Shown here in pieces: positions 1 through 6,464 of a stretch of 10,276 nt of DNA. The position numbers and the translations under genes were made by a program. Source of the DNA: Alphaproteobacteria bacterium (GTDB lineage: Bacteria; Pseudomonadota; Alphaproteobacteria; ATCC43930; CGMCC-115725); assembly GCA_017353855.1 (NCBI GenBank), contig JAFMSA010000099.1:1-10276 (forward strand). Reading direction: 5' to 3'. Numbering within the stretch: the stretch's first letter is position 1; every line of letters begins with the position of its first letter. Below the pieces are notes generated by a model. It had not been told where the DNA came from. It did no database searches and saw only the letters and a list, made by a program, of their open reading frames with translations.

Positions 1-927
1 GCCGTGGCACAGCGCCGCCGCCTCGCTCGCCAGTACCCTTTTCGCTTCGTTGATGTCACCGCGCTCGAGCTGCTCGATTGCCTCGAGATCGAGCTCGGTG
101 AAGAGGCGCAGAAACCGACCGACGTCGTCGTCTTCCGTGTTGCGCCAGAACTGCCAATACTCATAGGGCGACAATTTCTCAGCGTTGAGCCACACCGCGC
201 CCCGTGCGGTCTTGCCCATTTTCGCGCCGGTGGCGGTCGTGATCAGCGGTGTCGTCAGACCGAACAGTGCCCGACCCTCGGTCCGCCGTGCGAGCTCGAC
301 ACCGGCGACGATATTACCCCACTGGTCGGAACCGCCGATCTGCATTTCACAGCCGAAACGCCGTGCCAGCTCAACGAAATCGTAGGCCTGCAGGATCGGG
401 TAATTGAATTCGAGAAAGCTCAAGGGCTGATCGCGCTCGAGCCGCAACCGGATACTGTCCTGCGTCAGCATGCGGTTGACCGAGAAGTGCCGCCCGATAT
501 CGCGCAGCAACGGGATGTAGCGCAGCTCGTCGAGCCAATCGGCATTGTTGACCATAAGGGCCTCGCCCGGGCCGTCGCCGAAGTCGAGAAACTTCGCGAA
601 TACCGACCGGATCCCGGCCATGTTGCGGGCGATTTCCGCGTCGCCGAGCAGCCGGCGCGCCTCGTCCTTGCCGGAAGGATCTCCGATCCGCGTCGTGCCG
701 CCGCCCATCAGGACGACCGGCTTGTGCCCGCATTTCTGAAACAGGCGCAACAGCATGATCGACAGAAGATTGCCGACATGCAGACTGTCCGCAGTGCAGT
801 CATAACCGACATAGGCAACGACGCTCCGGGCGCGCAACCGGTCGTCGAGCGCCTCGAAGTCGGTGCATTGGTGGATAAAGCCGCGCTCGCAGGCGGCGGC
901 AAGAAAGGGGGAACGGTATGTCGACAT
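1..927 (-). CDS. tyrS: tyrosyl-tRNA synthetase, 3' end outside the window
   Basis: Charges tRNA-Tyr with tyrosine using ATP in the cytoplasm. About 309 residues of the class I catalytic core are visible; the C-terminal S4-like RNA-binding part lies beyond base 1. Counting from the ATG at 927, the HIGH-type motif is HVGN at residues 50-53, within TADSLHVGN. GGSDQWGN at 198-205 is the tyrosine-site signature, and KMGKT at 236-240 is the KMSKS loop in a variant form. GDPSGKDEAR near 82-91 is also typical of bacterial TyrRS. An in-frame ATG at 945 would add six residues (MLNDTA) and overlap the divergent anmK start. I chose 927 because the residues after it resemble the usual TyrRS N-terminus. 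The identification is secure; only the start is uncertain. Confidence 0.96.
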   Translation of the reverse strand, partial: MSTYRSPFLAAACERGFIHQCTDFEALDDRLRARSVVAYVGYDCTADSLHVGNLLSIMLLRLFQKCGHKPVVLMGGGTTRIGDPSGKDEARRLLGDAEIARNMAGIRSVFAKFLDFGDGPGEALMVNNADWLDELRYIPLLRDIGRHFSVNRMLTQDSIRLRLERDQPLSFLEFNYPILQAYDFVELARRFGCEMQIGGSDQWGNIVAGVELARRTEGRALFGLTTPLITTATGAKMGKTARGAVWLNAEKLSPYEYWQFWRNTEDDDVGRFLRLFTELDLEAIEQLERGDINEAKRVLASEAAALCHG

Positions 928-2047
928 GGCCGTGTCATTTAACATAGGCGCTCGAGAGCGGCCACAACACTCGCCCCGGCTGCGGCGGGCGATCGGGTTG
1001 ATGAGCGGTACCTCGCTCGACGGGATCGATGTCGCGCTCGTCGAGACCGATGGGCGCCGGAGGGTGATCCCCGGTCCGGCGCTGACGATTGCCTACCCGT
1101 CTGAGTTTCGCGAGCGGCTGCGGTCGGTGCTCGGCGGTGCCGACCCGGTTGCCGAGGTCGAAGGCGAGTTCACCCGTCTGCATAGCGAAGCGGTCGAGGA
1201 ATTTCTCCGCCGACACCCGGGAACCGCGCCCGACGTGGTCGGTTTCCACGGCCACACGATCCTGCACCGCCCTGATGAGCGCCGCACTTGGCAGATCGGC
1301 GACGGCGCGCAATTGGCGCGGCGGCTCGGGCTGGACGTTGTCGCCGACTTCCGCTCCGCCGATGTTGCGGCCGGGGGTCAGGGGGCGCCGCTCGCCCCGC
1401 TGTTCCATGCCGCGCTCGCCGCCGATCTCCGCAAACCGCTCGCGGTGCTGAACATCGGAGGTGTCGCAAACGTGACCTGGGTCGCAGAGGGCGGCGCGCT
1501 GCTCGCGTTCGACACCGGCCCCGGCAACGCGCTGATCGACGATTGGGTGCTCCGCCATACCGGTGCCGCCGCCGATATCGATGGCGTCCTCGCCTGCGCC
1601 GGGCAGGTTTCTTCGTCACATGTCGCGAAATTCCTCGGGTTCCCGTTTTTTGGCCGACCGCCGCCCAAATCCCTCGATCGCGACGAGTTCCGGGACGCCG
1701 TGCCGGTCGAGCTATCGCTCGAGGACGGTGCGGCGACGCTGACCGAGATGACGGCAACTGCCGTCGCGGCCGCGGTCCGCCATTTTCCGGCACCGCCCTC
1801 GCAATGGCTCGTCGCCGGCGGCGGCCGCCGCAACCCGACACTGCTGCAGGCGCTGCGTCGCCATCTCACAACCCTTGTGCGGCCGGTCGAAGCCGTGGGC
1901 TGGGACGGCGACGCGCTCGAGGCGCAGGCGTTCGCCTATCTCGCGGTGCGTTCGCTCGACGGATTGCCGCTGAGCCTGCCCTCGACAACCGGCGTTCCGG
2001 AGCCGACCTGCGGCGGCCGGCTGTTCAGCGCCGCCGCGGGGCGCTGA
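926..2047 (+). CDS. anmK: anhydro-N-acetylmuramic acid kinase
   Basis: Cleaves and phosphorylates 1,6-anhydro-MurNAc to MurNAc-6-phosphate, feeding peptidoglycan recycling in the cytoplasm. The 373 residues match the family length of about 370. Visible motifs are the ATP-binding GLMSGTSLDGID (24-35), GFHGHTILHRP (106-116), WQIGDG (122-127), VLNIGGVANV (174-183) and FDTGPGN (195-201). The Asp of FDTGPGN (residue 196) corresponds to the family's catalytic base. Further on are VAGGGRRNP (296-304) and GWDGDALEAQAFAYLAVRSL (325-344). The ATG at 926 gives a 20-residue lead before the first strand; a GTG at 932 is an alternative, and neither has a strong Shine-Dalgarno sequence. It is divergent from tyrS with touching or overlapping start codons, a neighbourhood common in alphaproteobacteria. 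No decay is seen. Confidence 0.96.
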   Translation: MAVSFNIGARERPQHSPRLRRAIGLMSGTSLDGIDVALVETDGRRRVIPGPALTIAYPSEFRERLRSVLGGADPVAEVEGEFTRLHSEAVEEFLRRHPGTAPDVVGFHGHTILHRPDERRTWQIGDGAQLARRLGLDVVADFRSADVAAGGQGAPLAPLFHAALAADLRKPLAVLNIGGVANVTWVAEGGALLAFDTGPGNALIDDWVLRHTGAAADIDGVLACAGQVSSSHVAKFLGFPFFGRPPPKSLDRDEFRDAVPVELSLEDGAATLTEMTATAVAAAVRHFPAPPSQWLVAGGGRRNPTLLQALRRHLTTLVRPVEAVGWDGDALEAQAFAYLAVRSLDGLPLSLPSTTGVPEPTCGGRLFSAAAGR

Positions 2048-2143
2048 ATGGACGGATTTTCCGGCAGCAGGAATTTACTCGATTTTCCCGTGCGGCCGAT
2101 CAGGCTCACGCCGCAAAATTTCCGAAGTCGTTCTGAACCTGGG

Positions 2144-2161
2144 AAAAATCCGCCGAAGCGG
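2144..2161 (-). terminator. terminator-like hairpin, repeat copy 1
   Basis: Read on the minus strand, the bases are CCGC-TTCG-GCGG followed by ATTTTT. The stem is only 4 bp, but it is all G/C and closed by the very stable cUUCGg tetraloop, with five U after it. On the plus strand the hairpin is not followed by T. It could stop readthrough from rpoH toward anmK, although it lies about 800 bp beyond the rpoH stop. Function is inferred. Confidence 0.45.
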
Positions 2162-2182
2162 GAATTACGTTCTGAACCTGGG

Positions 2183-2200
2183 AAAAATCCGCCGAAGCGG
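2183..2200 (-). terminator. terminator-like hairpin, repeat copy 2
   Basis: Exact duplicate of the hairpin at 2144-2161: CCGC-TTCG-GCGG then ATTTTT on the minus strand. Minus-strand transcription meets this copy first. Two in series would make a short-stem terminator more effective. Function is inferred. Confidence 0.45.
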
Positions 2201-2206
2201 GAATTA

Positions 2207-2972
2207 ATTGAGAAGCAGACCCACCTCACGCTCCTACGACAATTGGCGGAACTGTGCCGGGGAAGTTTTTTTCCATCGAGATAGGCGGAACCCCGATAGT
2301 TGTTGGCAATCTGCAAGTGATTTGGGCGGGATCATTTTTTACCGGCGTACCCGGCAGCTGACCGCATCCAACGCGGCGGTGAGATCGCGCGTGTCGACCA
2401 GGGTTCCTGCCTTGAACCTGCCTTGAACCAAGGGGAGGGATTTACTGCTTTTGAGCACAAGACACCAGATCTTGAGTTATCATCGCCGCGGCCGCCCATC
2501 CGGCGAAATGCTGATTGGTGAAGCGCGGGTCGGGAGCCGCTCCCTGCGGCTGTGGATCTCGGGCAAGGCTTGTGCGTGAGCGCCCGGGCCATCCGGATGG
2601 GATGCACAAAGTGAGCGCACCGCTGTCGGATGAGCAGGATGGCGGTTCAGCCGTCCGATGGGTCCCATCGGGCTGACGAGGCAGGTCATTGCCCGGATCG
2701 GGTCCAAGCCGACGAGCACCGCTCGACCAGGCTTGCCACTTTTAGCCGACAGATCCCGCAATACCGCTCGAGCGATTTACGCTGCTGGACCGCCGGCGTG
2801 GAACATCGGCGCGCACCGGCTTGGTTGCGGTGCGCAAGCTGACCGAAACCTCCCATCCGCGCGGATCCCCGGGACGGCCCGCAAGGGAGAGCCGCCACGC
2901 GACGGGCCGATGCTACCGCCCGTCGTCCGTTCTCGGCTTTCGCGTTCGCGGGAACGGCATTCTCGACGCCGG
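2207..2972. other. gene-poor interval between the convergent anmK and rpoH genes
   Basis: No open frame here shows a recognisable domain, a good ribosome site and a plausible composition together. The frames that are open (for example minus 2480-2761 and plus 2630-2842) are rich in Arg, Pro and Ser, as expected of chance frames in GC-rich DNA. T-rich patches occur at 2264-2273 and 2333-2340. No tRNA arm or CRISPR structure was found. Just after the rpoH stop, an inverted repeat ccgttc...gaacgg (minus strand, about 2926-2960) lacks a T tail. The stretch may be a worn-out insertion, but I see nothing that proves it. Confidence 0.5.
2407..2429. repeat. 11-bp tandem duplication
   Basis: The unit ctgccttgaac occurs twice back to back (2407-2417, 2418-2428) in the gene-poor stretch between anmK and rpoH. 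It looks like a slippage duplication; no function is seen. Confidence 0.85.
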
Positions 2973-3857
2973 TTAATGCGCGACGAGCCGGCGCTCGATC
3001 GCGGCGGCTTTGATCGCCTTTTGCAGTTTCTCGAAGGCGCGCACTTCGATCTGGCGCACGCGCTCGCGCGAGATGCCGTAGTGCTGCGAAAGATCCTCGA
3101 GCGTCGTCGGGTTTTCGCGCAGGCGCCGTTCCGAGAGGATGTGGCGTTCGCGGTCGTTGAGATGCGTCATCGCCTTTTCGAGAAGGTCGCGGCGCAGCCC
3201 GAGTTCCTGCCGCTCGCCGAGGCGGGTCTCCTGGCTGTCGCTCTCGTCGACGAGCCAGTCCTGCCACTCGCCTTCGCTGTCGGTCCTGAGCGGCGCATTG
3301 AGCGAGTGATCGGGGCTCGCCAGCCGGCGGTTCATGCTGACCACGTCGGCCTCCGGCACGTCAAGCTCGGTCGCGATCTTTTTCAGGTTCTCGGGCGAGA
3401 GGTCGCCTTCCTCCATCGCCTGCAGCTGACCCTTCAATTTGCGAAGATTAAAGAACAATTTCTTCTGCGCTGCCGTGGTGCCCATCTTCACGAGCGACCA
3501 AGAGTGCAGGATGTACTCCTGAATAGCCGCACGAATCCACCACATTGCATAGGTCGCGAGGCGAAAGCCGCGATCGGGATCGAAACGCTTGACTGCCTGC
3601 ATCATGCCGACATTGCCCTCGGAGATCAGCTCGGAGAGCGGCAAGCCATAGCCGCGATAGCCCATCGCAATCTTCGCGACGAGGCGCAGATGGCTGGTTA
3701 CCAGCTTATGCGCGGCCTCGGGATCCTCATGCTCTTTCCAACGCTTGGCGAGCATGTATTCCTGCCCCGGCTCGAGCATCGGAAATCTGCGGATCTCCTG
3801 CAGATACCGCGTCAGGTTTCCTTCCGAGGAGATGGAAGGTACCGAAAGGGTTGCCAT
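2973..3857 (-). CDS. rpoH: RNA polymerase sigma-32 (heat-shock) factor
   Basis: Directs RNA polymerase to heat-shock promoters for chaperones and proteases. It has 294 residues, a normal family length. Region 1.2/2 starts near residue 15 (LTRYLQEIRRFPML). Region 2 includes HLRLVAKIAMGYRGYGLP (56-73), the core-binding LISEGNVGMMQAVKRFD (77-93) and the -10 recognition segment RLATYAMWWIRAAIQEYIL (99-117). QKKLFFNLRK at 131-140 is the RpoH box, which separates sigma-32 from other group 3 sigmas. Region 4 carries LNDRERHIL (233-241) and the helix-turn-helix GISRERVRQIEVRAFEKL (261-278). The ATG at 3857 has GGAG 12 nt upstream, a little far. rluD lies 122 nt upstream on the same strand, and a sigma70-like promoter sits in that gap. 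Many alphaproteobacteria have more than one rpoH, so this may be one of several copies. Confidence 0.95.
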   Translation of the reverse strand: MATLSVPSISSEGNLTRYLQEIRRFPMLEPGQEYMLAKRWKEHEDPEAAHKLVTSHLRLVAKIAMGYRGYGLPLSELISEGNVGMMQAVKRFDPDRGFRLATYAMWWIRAAIQEYILHSWSLVKMGTTAAQKKLFFNLRKLKGQLQAMEEGDLSPENLKKIATELDVPEADVVSMNRRLASPDHSLNAPLRTDSEGEWQDWLVDESDSQETRLGERQELGLRRDLLEKAMTHLNDRERHILSERRLRENPTTLEDLSQHYGISRERVRQIEVRAFEKLQKAIKAAAIERRLVAH

Positions 3858-3948
3858 CGACGATAGGTGCTCCGTTTTTTAAGTCGGTTATAAGTGAACG
3901 CTCGAGGAAGGATCGTGATCCCGCATGCGCGCTCCCTGCGACGTGCAT

Positions 3949-3977
3949 ACCCTACTAAAACAGTGCGATTTTGTCCA
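3949..3977 (-). promoter_or_regulatory. probable sigma70-type promoter of rpoH
   Basis: On the minus strand, TGGACA (3972-3977) and TAGGGT (3949-3954) are separated by exactly 17 bp. The -35 begins 3 bp after the rluD stop, and the leader would be about 85 nt. A second -10-like TATAAC (minus strand, about 3888-3893) has no good -35. Two palindromes, gatcgtgatc at 3911-3920 and cgcatgcg at 3922-3929, lie in the leader. I see no clear sigma-32 consensus. Confidence 0.5.
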
Positions 3978-3979
3978 GT

Positions 3980-4978
3980 TTAAAGTCGCTCTAAACTTTT
4001 CATGAGCTCCCGCAGATCCGCCGGAATGGCGCTCTCGAACTCAAGACGCTGCTTCTCGATCGGATGCGTGAAGCCGAGCAGTCCCGCATGCAGCGCCTGA
4101 CGCGGGAAGGCGGCGATGCCCGCACCGATTGGACCCCCGCGGGCAATTGCCCGACCGGCGCGCGTGCCATAGACCGGGTCGCCGATCAGCGGATGGCCGA
4201 AATGGGCGAGATGAACCCGGATCTGATGCGTACGACCGGTCGCCAGACGGCAGCGAACAATCGCCGCATAGGTTTGGAACGCCCGTTCGACACGGTACCG
4301 CGTGACCGCTGGCTTTCCCCTCCCGTCCCGCAGCACGGCCATTTTTTTGCGGTTGACCGTGCTCCGGCCGATATTGCCGGCGATCTCGCCGGCAGGCGGG
4401 GCGGGCACGCCCCACACAAAGGCAGTGTAAGCGCGCTCAACTTGGCGCGCGGCAAAATCATGCGACAACCCATGGTGCGCGGCATCGGTCTTCGCGACGA
4501 CCATCAGCCCGCTCGTATCCTTGTCGAGACGGTGGACGATACCCGGCCGCCGGACCCCGCCGATGCCGGAGAGGCCGGGACCGCAATGCCCGAGCAACGC
4601 GTTGACAAGCGTCCCGTCCGGGTTGCCTGGGCCGGGATGGACAACCATGCCGGCCGGCTTGTCAATGACGATCAGATGCGCGTCCTCAAAGCGAATATCC
4701 AGTGTAATCGACTGCGCTGCAGGAGCGGCATTCTCTGCCTCGGGAAGGACAACGACAAAATTCTGGTCGCGTCTGACACGCAGCGACGGGTCGCGCAGCA
4801 CGATCCCGGTTTCGCTCACACAGCCACCTTCGATCAGCCGCTTGAGCCGTGTGCGCGACAGTGCCGGCAAGTGCAGCGCCAGCACGCGATCAAGGCGCTG
4901 TCCCTCGTCGGTTTGATCAGCCCGGATCGCGACACCCAATTCGGTGGCCGCCGATTGCGGGTCATTTCCGAAAAGCAT
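3980..4978 (-). CDS. rluD: 23S rRNA pseudouridine synthase, RluA/RluD family
   Basis: Isomerises uridines of 23S rRNA (positions 1911, 1915 and 1917 in E. coli RluD) to pseudouridine during 50S maturation. In the longer reading from a TTG at 4996 (338 residues), the S4 RNA-binding domain runs from about residue 30 (GQRLDRVLA...LSRTRLKRLIEGG). Catalytic motif II is RPGIVHRLDKDTSGL (150-164), with the catalytic Asp at 158. GKPAVTRYRV and CRLATGRTHQIRVHLAHFGHPLIGDPVYG mark the rest of the fold. I list the ATG at 4978, six codons in, because the TTG has its AAGGA directly abutting it; the TTG does have GGTGA at a workable distance. The two starts are close to equal. The gene lies upstream of rpoH on the same strand and may be partly co-transcribed. 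RluC or RluA-type specificity cannot be excluded from sequence alone. Confidence 0.92.
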   Translation of the reverse strand: MLFGNDPQSAATELGVAIRADQTDEGQRLDRVLALHLPALSRTRLKRLIEGGCVSETGIVLRDPSLRVRRDQNFVVVLPEAENAAPAAQSITLDIRFEDAHLIVIDKPAGMVVHPGPGNPDGTLVNALLGHCGPGLSGIGGVRRPGIVHRLDKDTSGLMVVAKTDAAHHGLSHDFAARQVERAYTAFVWGVPAPPAGEIAGNIGRSTVNRKKMAVLRDGRGKPAVTRYRVERAFQTYAAIVRCRLATGRTHQIRVHLAHFGHPLIGDPVYGTRAGRAIARGGPIGAGIAAFPRQALHAGLLGFTHPIEKQRLEFESAIPADLRELMKSLERL

Positions 4979-5022
4979 GCTTCGCTGCTTTGTCAATCCT
5001 TGTCACCGGCGGGTTCGACCGG

Positions 5023-5038
5023 GCGGGCTCTCGCCCGC
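5023..5038 (-). other. GNRA-capped hairpin in the rluD leader
   Basis: Perfect 6-bp inverted repeat GCGGGC-TCTC-GCCCGC. As minus-strand RNA the loop is GAGA, a GNRA tetraloop, and the stem can extend by a G-U and a G-C pair. It sits 27-45 nt upstream of the rluD start region, so it would be in the rluD leader. No T run follows. A possible -10 (TATATC, minus strand, near 5071-5076) lies just upstream, without a convincing -35. Confidence 0.4.
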
Positions 5039-5179
5039 TCGCTCGCCGTGCCAGGCCCGGGAGATCGTCGGATATAAGCCCGCCCCGAGGAAAAAACGAC
5101 GACCCGGGGCGCTCCGCCTACTCTCGGCCATTATATTCTGGATTTGCCGCGTCGATCCGCTCGACTCTCGGTAATCGAG

Positions 5180-5216
5180 GCCCGGCGCTTCAGGTGGCTC
5201 CGCCACCGGGCATTTT
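5180..5216 (+). terminator. terminator-like hairpin with nested stems
   Basis: GGTGGC (5193-5198), a 3-nt loop, and GCCACC (5202-5207) form a perfect 6-bp hairpin. An outer pair, GCCCGG (5180-5185) with CCGGGC (5206-5211), competes for two bases or extends the stem. CATTTTA follows. No plus-strand gene precedes it in this window, so it may end a short unannotated RNA or block antisense transcription into rluD. Confidence 0.4.
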
Positions 5217-5541
5217 AACCCGATATCGCCGGGGAAATCCTCGCTGTTGCCGGTGTGCAGGCCCTCCTTATCGCTCGACGCGTCAGACCGACAGCAGCCG
5301 TGCGGTCGGGACGCGCGTCGGCGGAGCGGCGTTTTACCCCCTCACGTGAACGGCGACCGGCCCGCGCGCTTGTGTCGAACGTTATTGGGCACGCGGCCGG
5401 TTCCCGAGCCTACCGGGTTCTATATGCTCGACAACATGTTCGGGCAACTCGGCGAAAGCGCGCTTCCGCAGGCCAGGCCCTCACCGCGAGCCAACCCCTG
5501 CGCGGCCCGGCCCGAGGCACGGGTAGCGTAGATCGAAACAG
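5217..5541. other. non-coding upstream region of the DUF6476-type gene
   Basis: No supported gene. A TATATG (5421-5426) could be a -10 box about 120 nt before the 5542 start, but the matching -35 (GGTTCC at 17 bp) is poor. A short frame from 5424 to 5531 (starting MLDNMFGQLGES) is open but ends before the next gene and matches nothing I know. No tRNA or repeat is visible. Confidence 0.4.
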
Positions 5542-5841
5542 ATGCGTGCTCTCAAGATCCTGGTCGTTGTGATGGGCATTATGCTCGTCGTCGGTTTCGC
5601 GGCGCTTGTCGGGGTAATCGCGGGCAGGGTGTCGCGCAGTGGCCCCGCCGCGAGCGCTGCTCGCGCGTTCACCGCGCCACCGATCGATATCCCGCGCGGT
5701 GCTCGCATCGAAGCGATGACGGTCGGGACGGATCGCCTCGTCCTCGCCCTGGCGCTGCCTGAAGGGGGGCGACAACTGCTTTTCATCGATTTGGCCACCG
5801 GCACGCGGCTGGGTGCGATCGAATTGCAAGCCCCACGGTGA
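5542..5841 (+). CDS. small single-pass membrane protein, DUF6476-like
   Basis: A 99-residue protein of unknown function. Residues 1-5 (MRALK) are basic, and residues 6-27 form one hydrophobic membrane segment. A Ser/Ala/Pro-rich linker follows (about 30-48). Then comes a small outer domain with the pattern PRGARIEAMTVGTDRLVLALALPEGGRQLLFIDLATG (about 51-87), which reads as two beta-strand pairs. By N-in topology the tail would face the periplasm. The order of charge, helix and the phrases DRLVL.LALPEGG and DLATG agrees with the DUF6476 family as I remember it from alphaproteobacteria near rluD and rpoH. No strong Shine-Dalgarno sequence precedes the ATG (gatcgaaacag), so the start is supported mainly by the membrane segment. 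It is transcribed away from rluD. Confidence 0.75.
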   Translation: MRALKILVVVMGIMLVVGFAALVGVIAGRVSRSGPAASAARAFTAPPIDIPRGARIEAMTVGTDRLVLALALPEGGRQLLFIDLATGTRLGAIELQAPR

Positions 5842-6152
5842 ACCCCGGCGATTCGGCGAGCGGGCGCCGCTCGGCGCAGCGCCGCAAGGCGGCCGCACGC
5901 AACGTTTCACGACAAGTATGATACCGCCTTGAAAGCGGTACCGAATGCTCCGAACTTCTCGCCGAGACGCGCCGTTTGTTCAGGGCAGCACCGCCGAATA
6001 ATGAGCGCCGATGCAGTCACTCCAGCCGTTCGCCCGAACGGACCCTTGCCCACGCCCTCCCTGTACTCAACCTTGACTCATGACGCCTCCCGACCCCGTC
6101 GACGGCCGGCCGCGATACTGCTTGATGCGTCACCGAGAGATCCGCTCGCTCA
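5842..6152. other. interval with no recognised gene
   Basis: Contains an inverted repeat TACCGC (5922-5927)/GCGGTA (5935-5940) without a T tail. Frames open on both strands (plus from 6001, minus 6017-6256) show no domain I recognise. The compact, Arg/Pro-rich translations and the adjacent IscB remnant make decayed mobile DNA possible, but there is no direct evidence. Confidence 0.4.
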
Positions 6153-6183
6153 GCGGTTCCCTGATCGGGAAGCCGCCCTTTTT
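6153..6183 (+). terminator. intrinsic terminator
   Basis: GCGG-TTCCC (6153-6161), a 5-nt loop, then GGGAA-g-CCGC (6167-6176) make a 9-bp stem with one bulged G, followed by CCTTTTT (6177-6183). It is well placed to end transcription from the 5542 gene before the IscB element, about 310 nt past its stop. Confidence 0.5.
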
Positions 6184-6279
6184 GATGGCGCGAAAACCGA
6201 GGTAGTGCAGGTAGCCGACCCCATAGATAGATCCGGGGACTTTCGGTAACCCGCAAGCCCGCTCTTACCAGCCTAAGTG

Positions 6280-6464
6280 GAAAGGCAAGTTGAGACCGCG
6301 TTGACTGGGAAGTTGAAGACCGACGTCCGAATACTCACTCAGTTCGGACCCCCCGAAAAAGAGGCACCAGACAATCCCGAGGGGGACGAAACAAGCCTCT
6401 TTGAAATCCTTCCCGCCAACACTGGCGGGAGTGAGCCACACGCCACCTCTCACAGGAGACGGCG
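6280..6464 (+). ncRNA. candidate omega RNA (HEARO-type) of the IscB element
   Basis: IscB nucleases use a guide RNA encoded just upstream of their gene. The segment before the TTG start folds into three perfect helices. GTCCGAA (6325-6331) pairs with TTCGGAC (6343-6349). AAAGAGGC (6358-6365) pairs with GCCTCTTT (6395-6402) and encloses TCCC (6375-6378)/GGGA (6383-6386). TCCCGCCA-ACAC-TGGCGGGA spans 6411-6430. Stems of 7, 8 and 8 bp without mismatch in under 110 nt are unlikely to be chance. The iscB ribosome site AGGAG (6454-6458) follows. The 5' end and guide are not determined. The family assignment rests on position plus structure, not on a covariance-model match. Confidence 0.55.

Larger units (their letters stand above)
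2129..2206. repeat. 39-bp perfect tandem repeat, two copies
   Basis: Two identical 39-bp units, 2129-2167 and 2168-2206, lie 82 bp after the anmK stop. Each unit contains CCGC-CGAA-GCGG next to a run of five A. The length equals 13 codons, so any frame through the repeat stays open or closed in both copies. A degenerate partial match (aaaat...cgaag...cgttctg) precedes copy 1. Confidence 0.95.

Noticed and set aside
4..942. 312-codon open frame on the plus strand opposite tyrS
   Set aside because: Lies antisense to a clear TyrRS with all motifs; its translation has no domain and is a GC-rich shadow frame.
2048..2284. 78-codon frame starting directly after the anmK stop
   Set aside because: No family resemblance or ribosome site, and its body is the tandem terminator-like repeat; left as a remark in the repeat finding.
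2658..3866. 402-codon open frame on the plus strand opposite rpoH
   Set aside because: Covers rpoH in antisense; the sigma factor is unambiguous and the plus-strand translation shows only mirrored codon bias.
5009..5021. GGGTTCGACC resembling a tRNA T-loop
   Set aside because: The flanking bases do not pair as a T-stem and no acceptor, D or anticodon arm is present at the right distance.
4064..5077. 337-codon open frame on the plus strand opposite rluD
   Set aside because: Antisense shadow of a clear pseudouridine synthase.
6017..6256. Minus-strand frame between the 5542 gene and the IscB element, considered as a transposase or intron remnant
   Set aside because: No motif of a transposase or group II intron (no domain V hairpin, no catalytic motif) could be found; named only as possible decayed mobile DNA.
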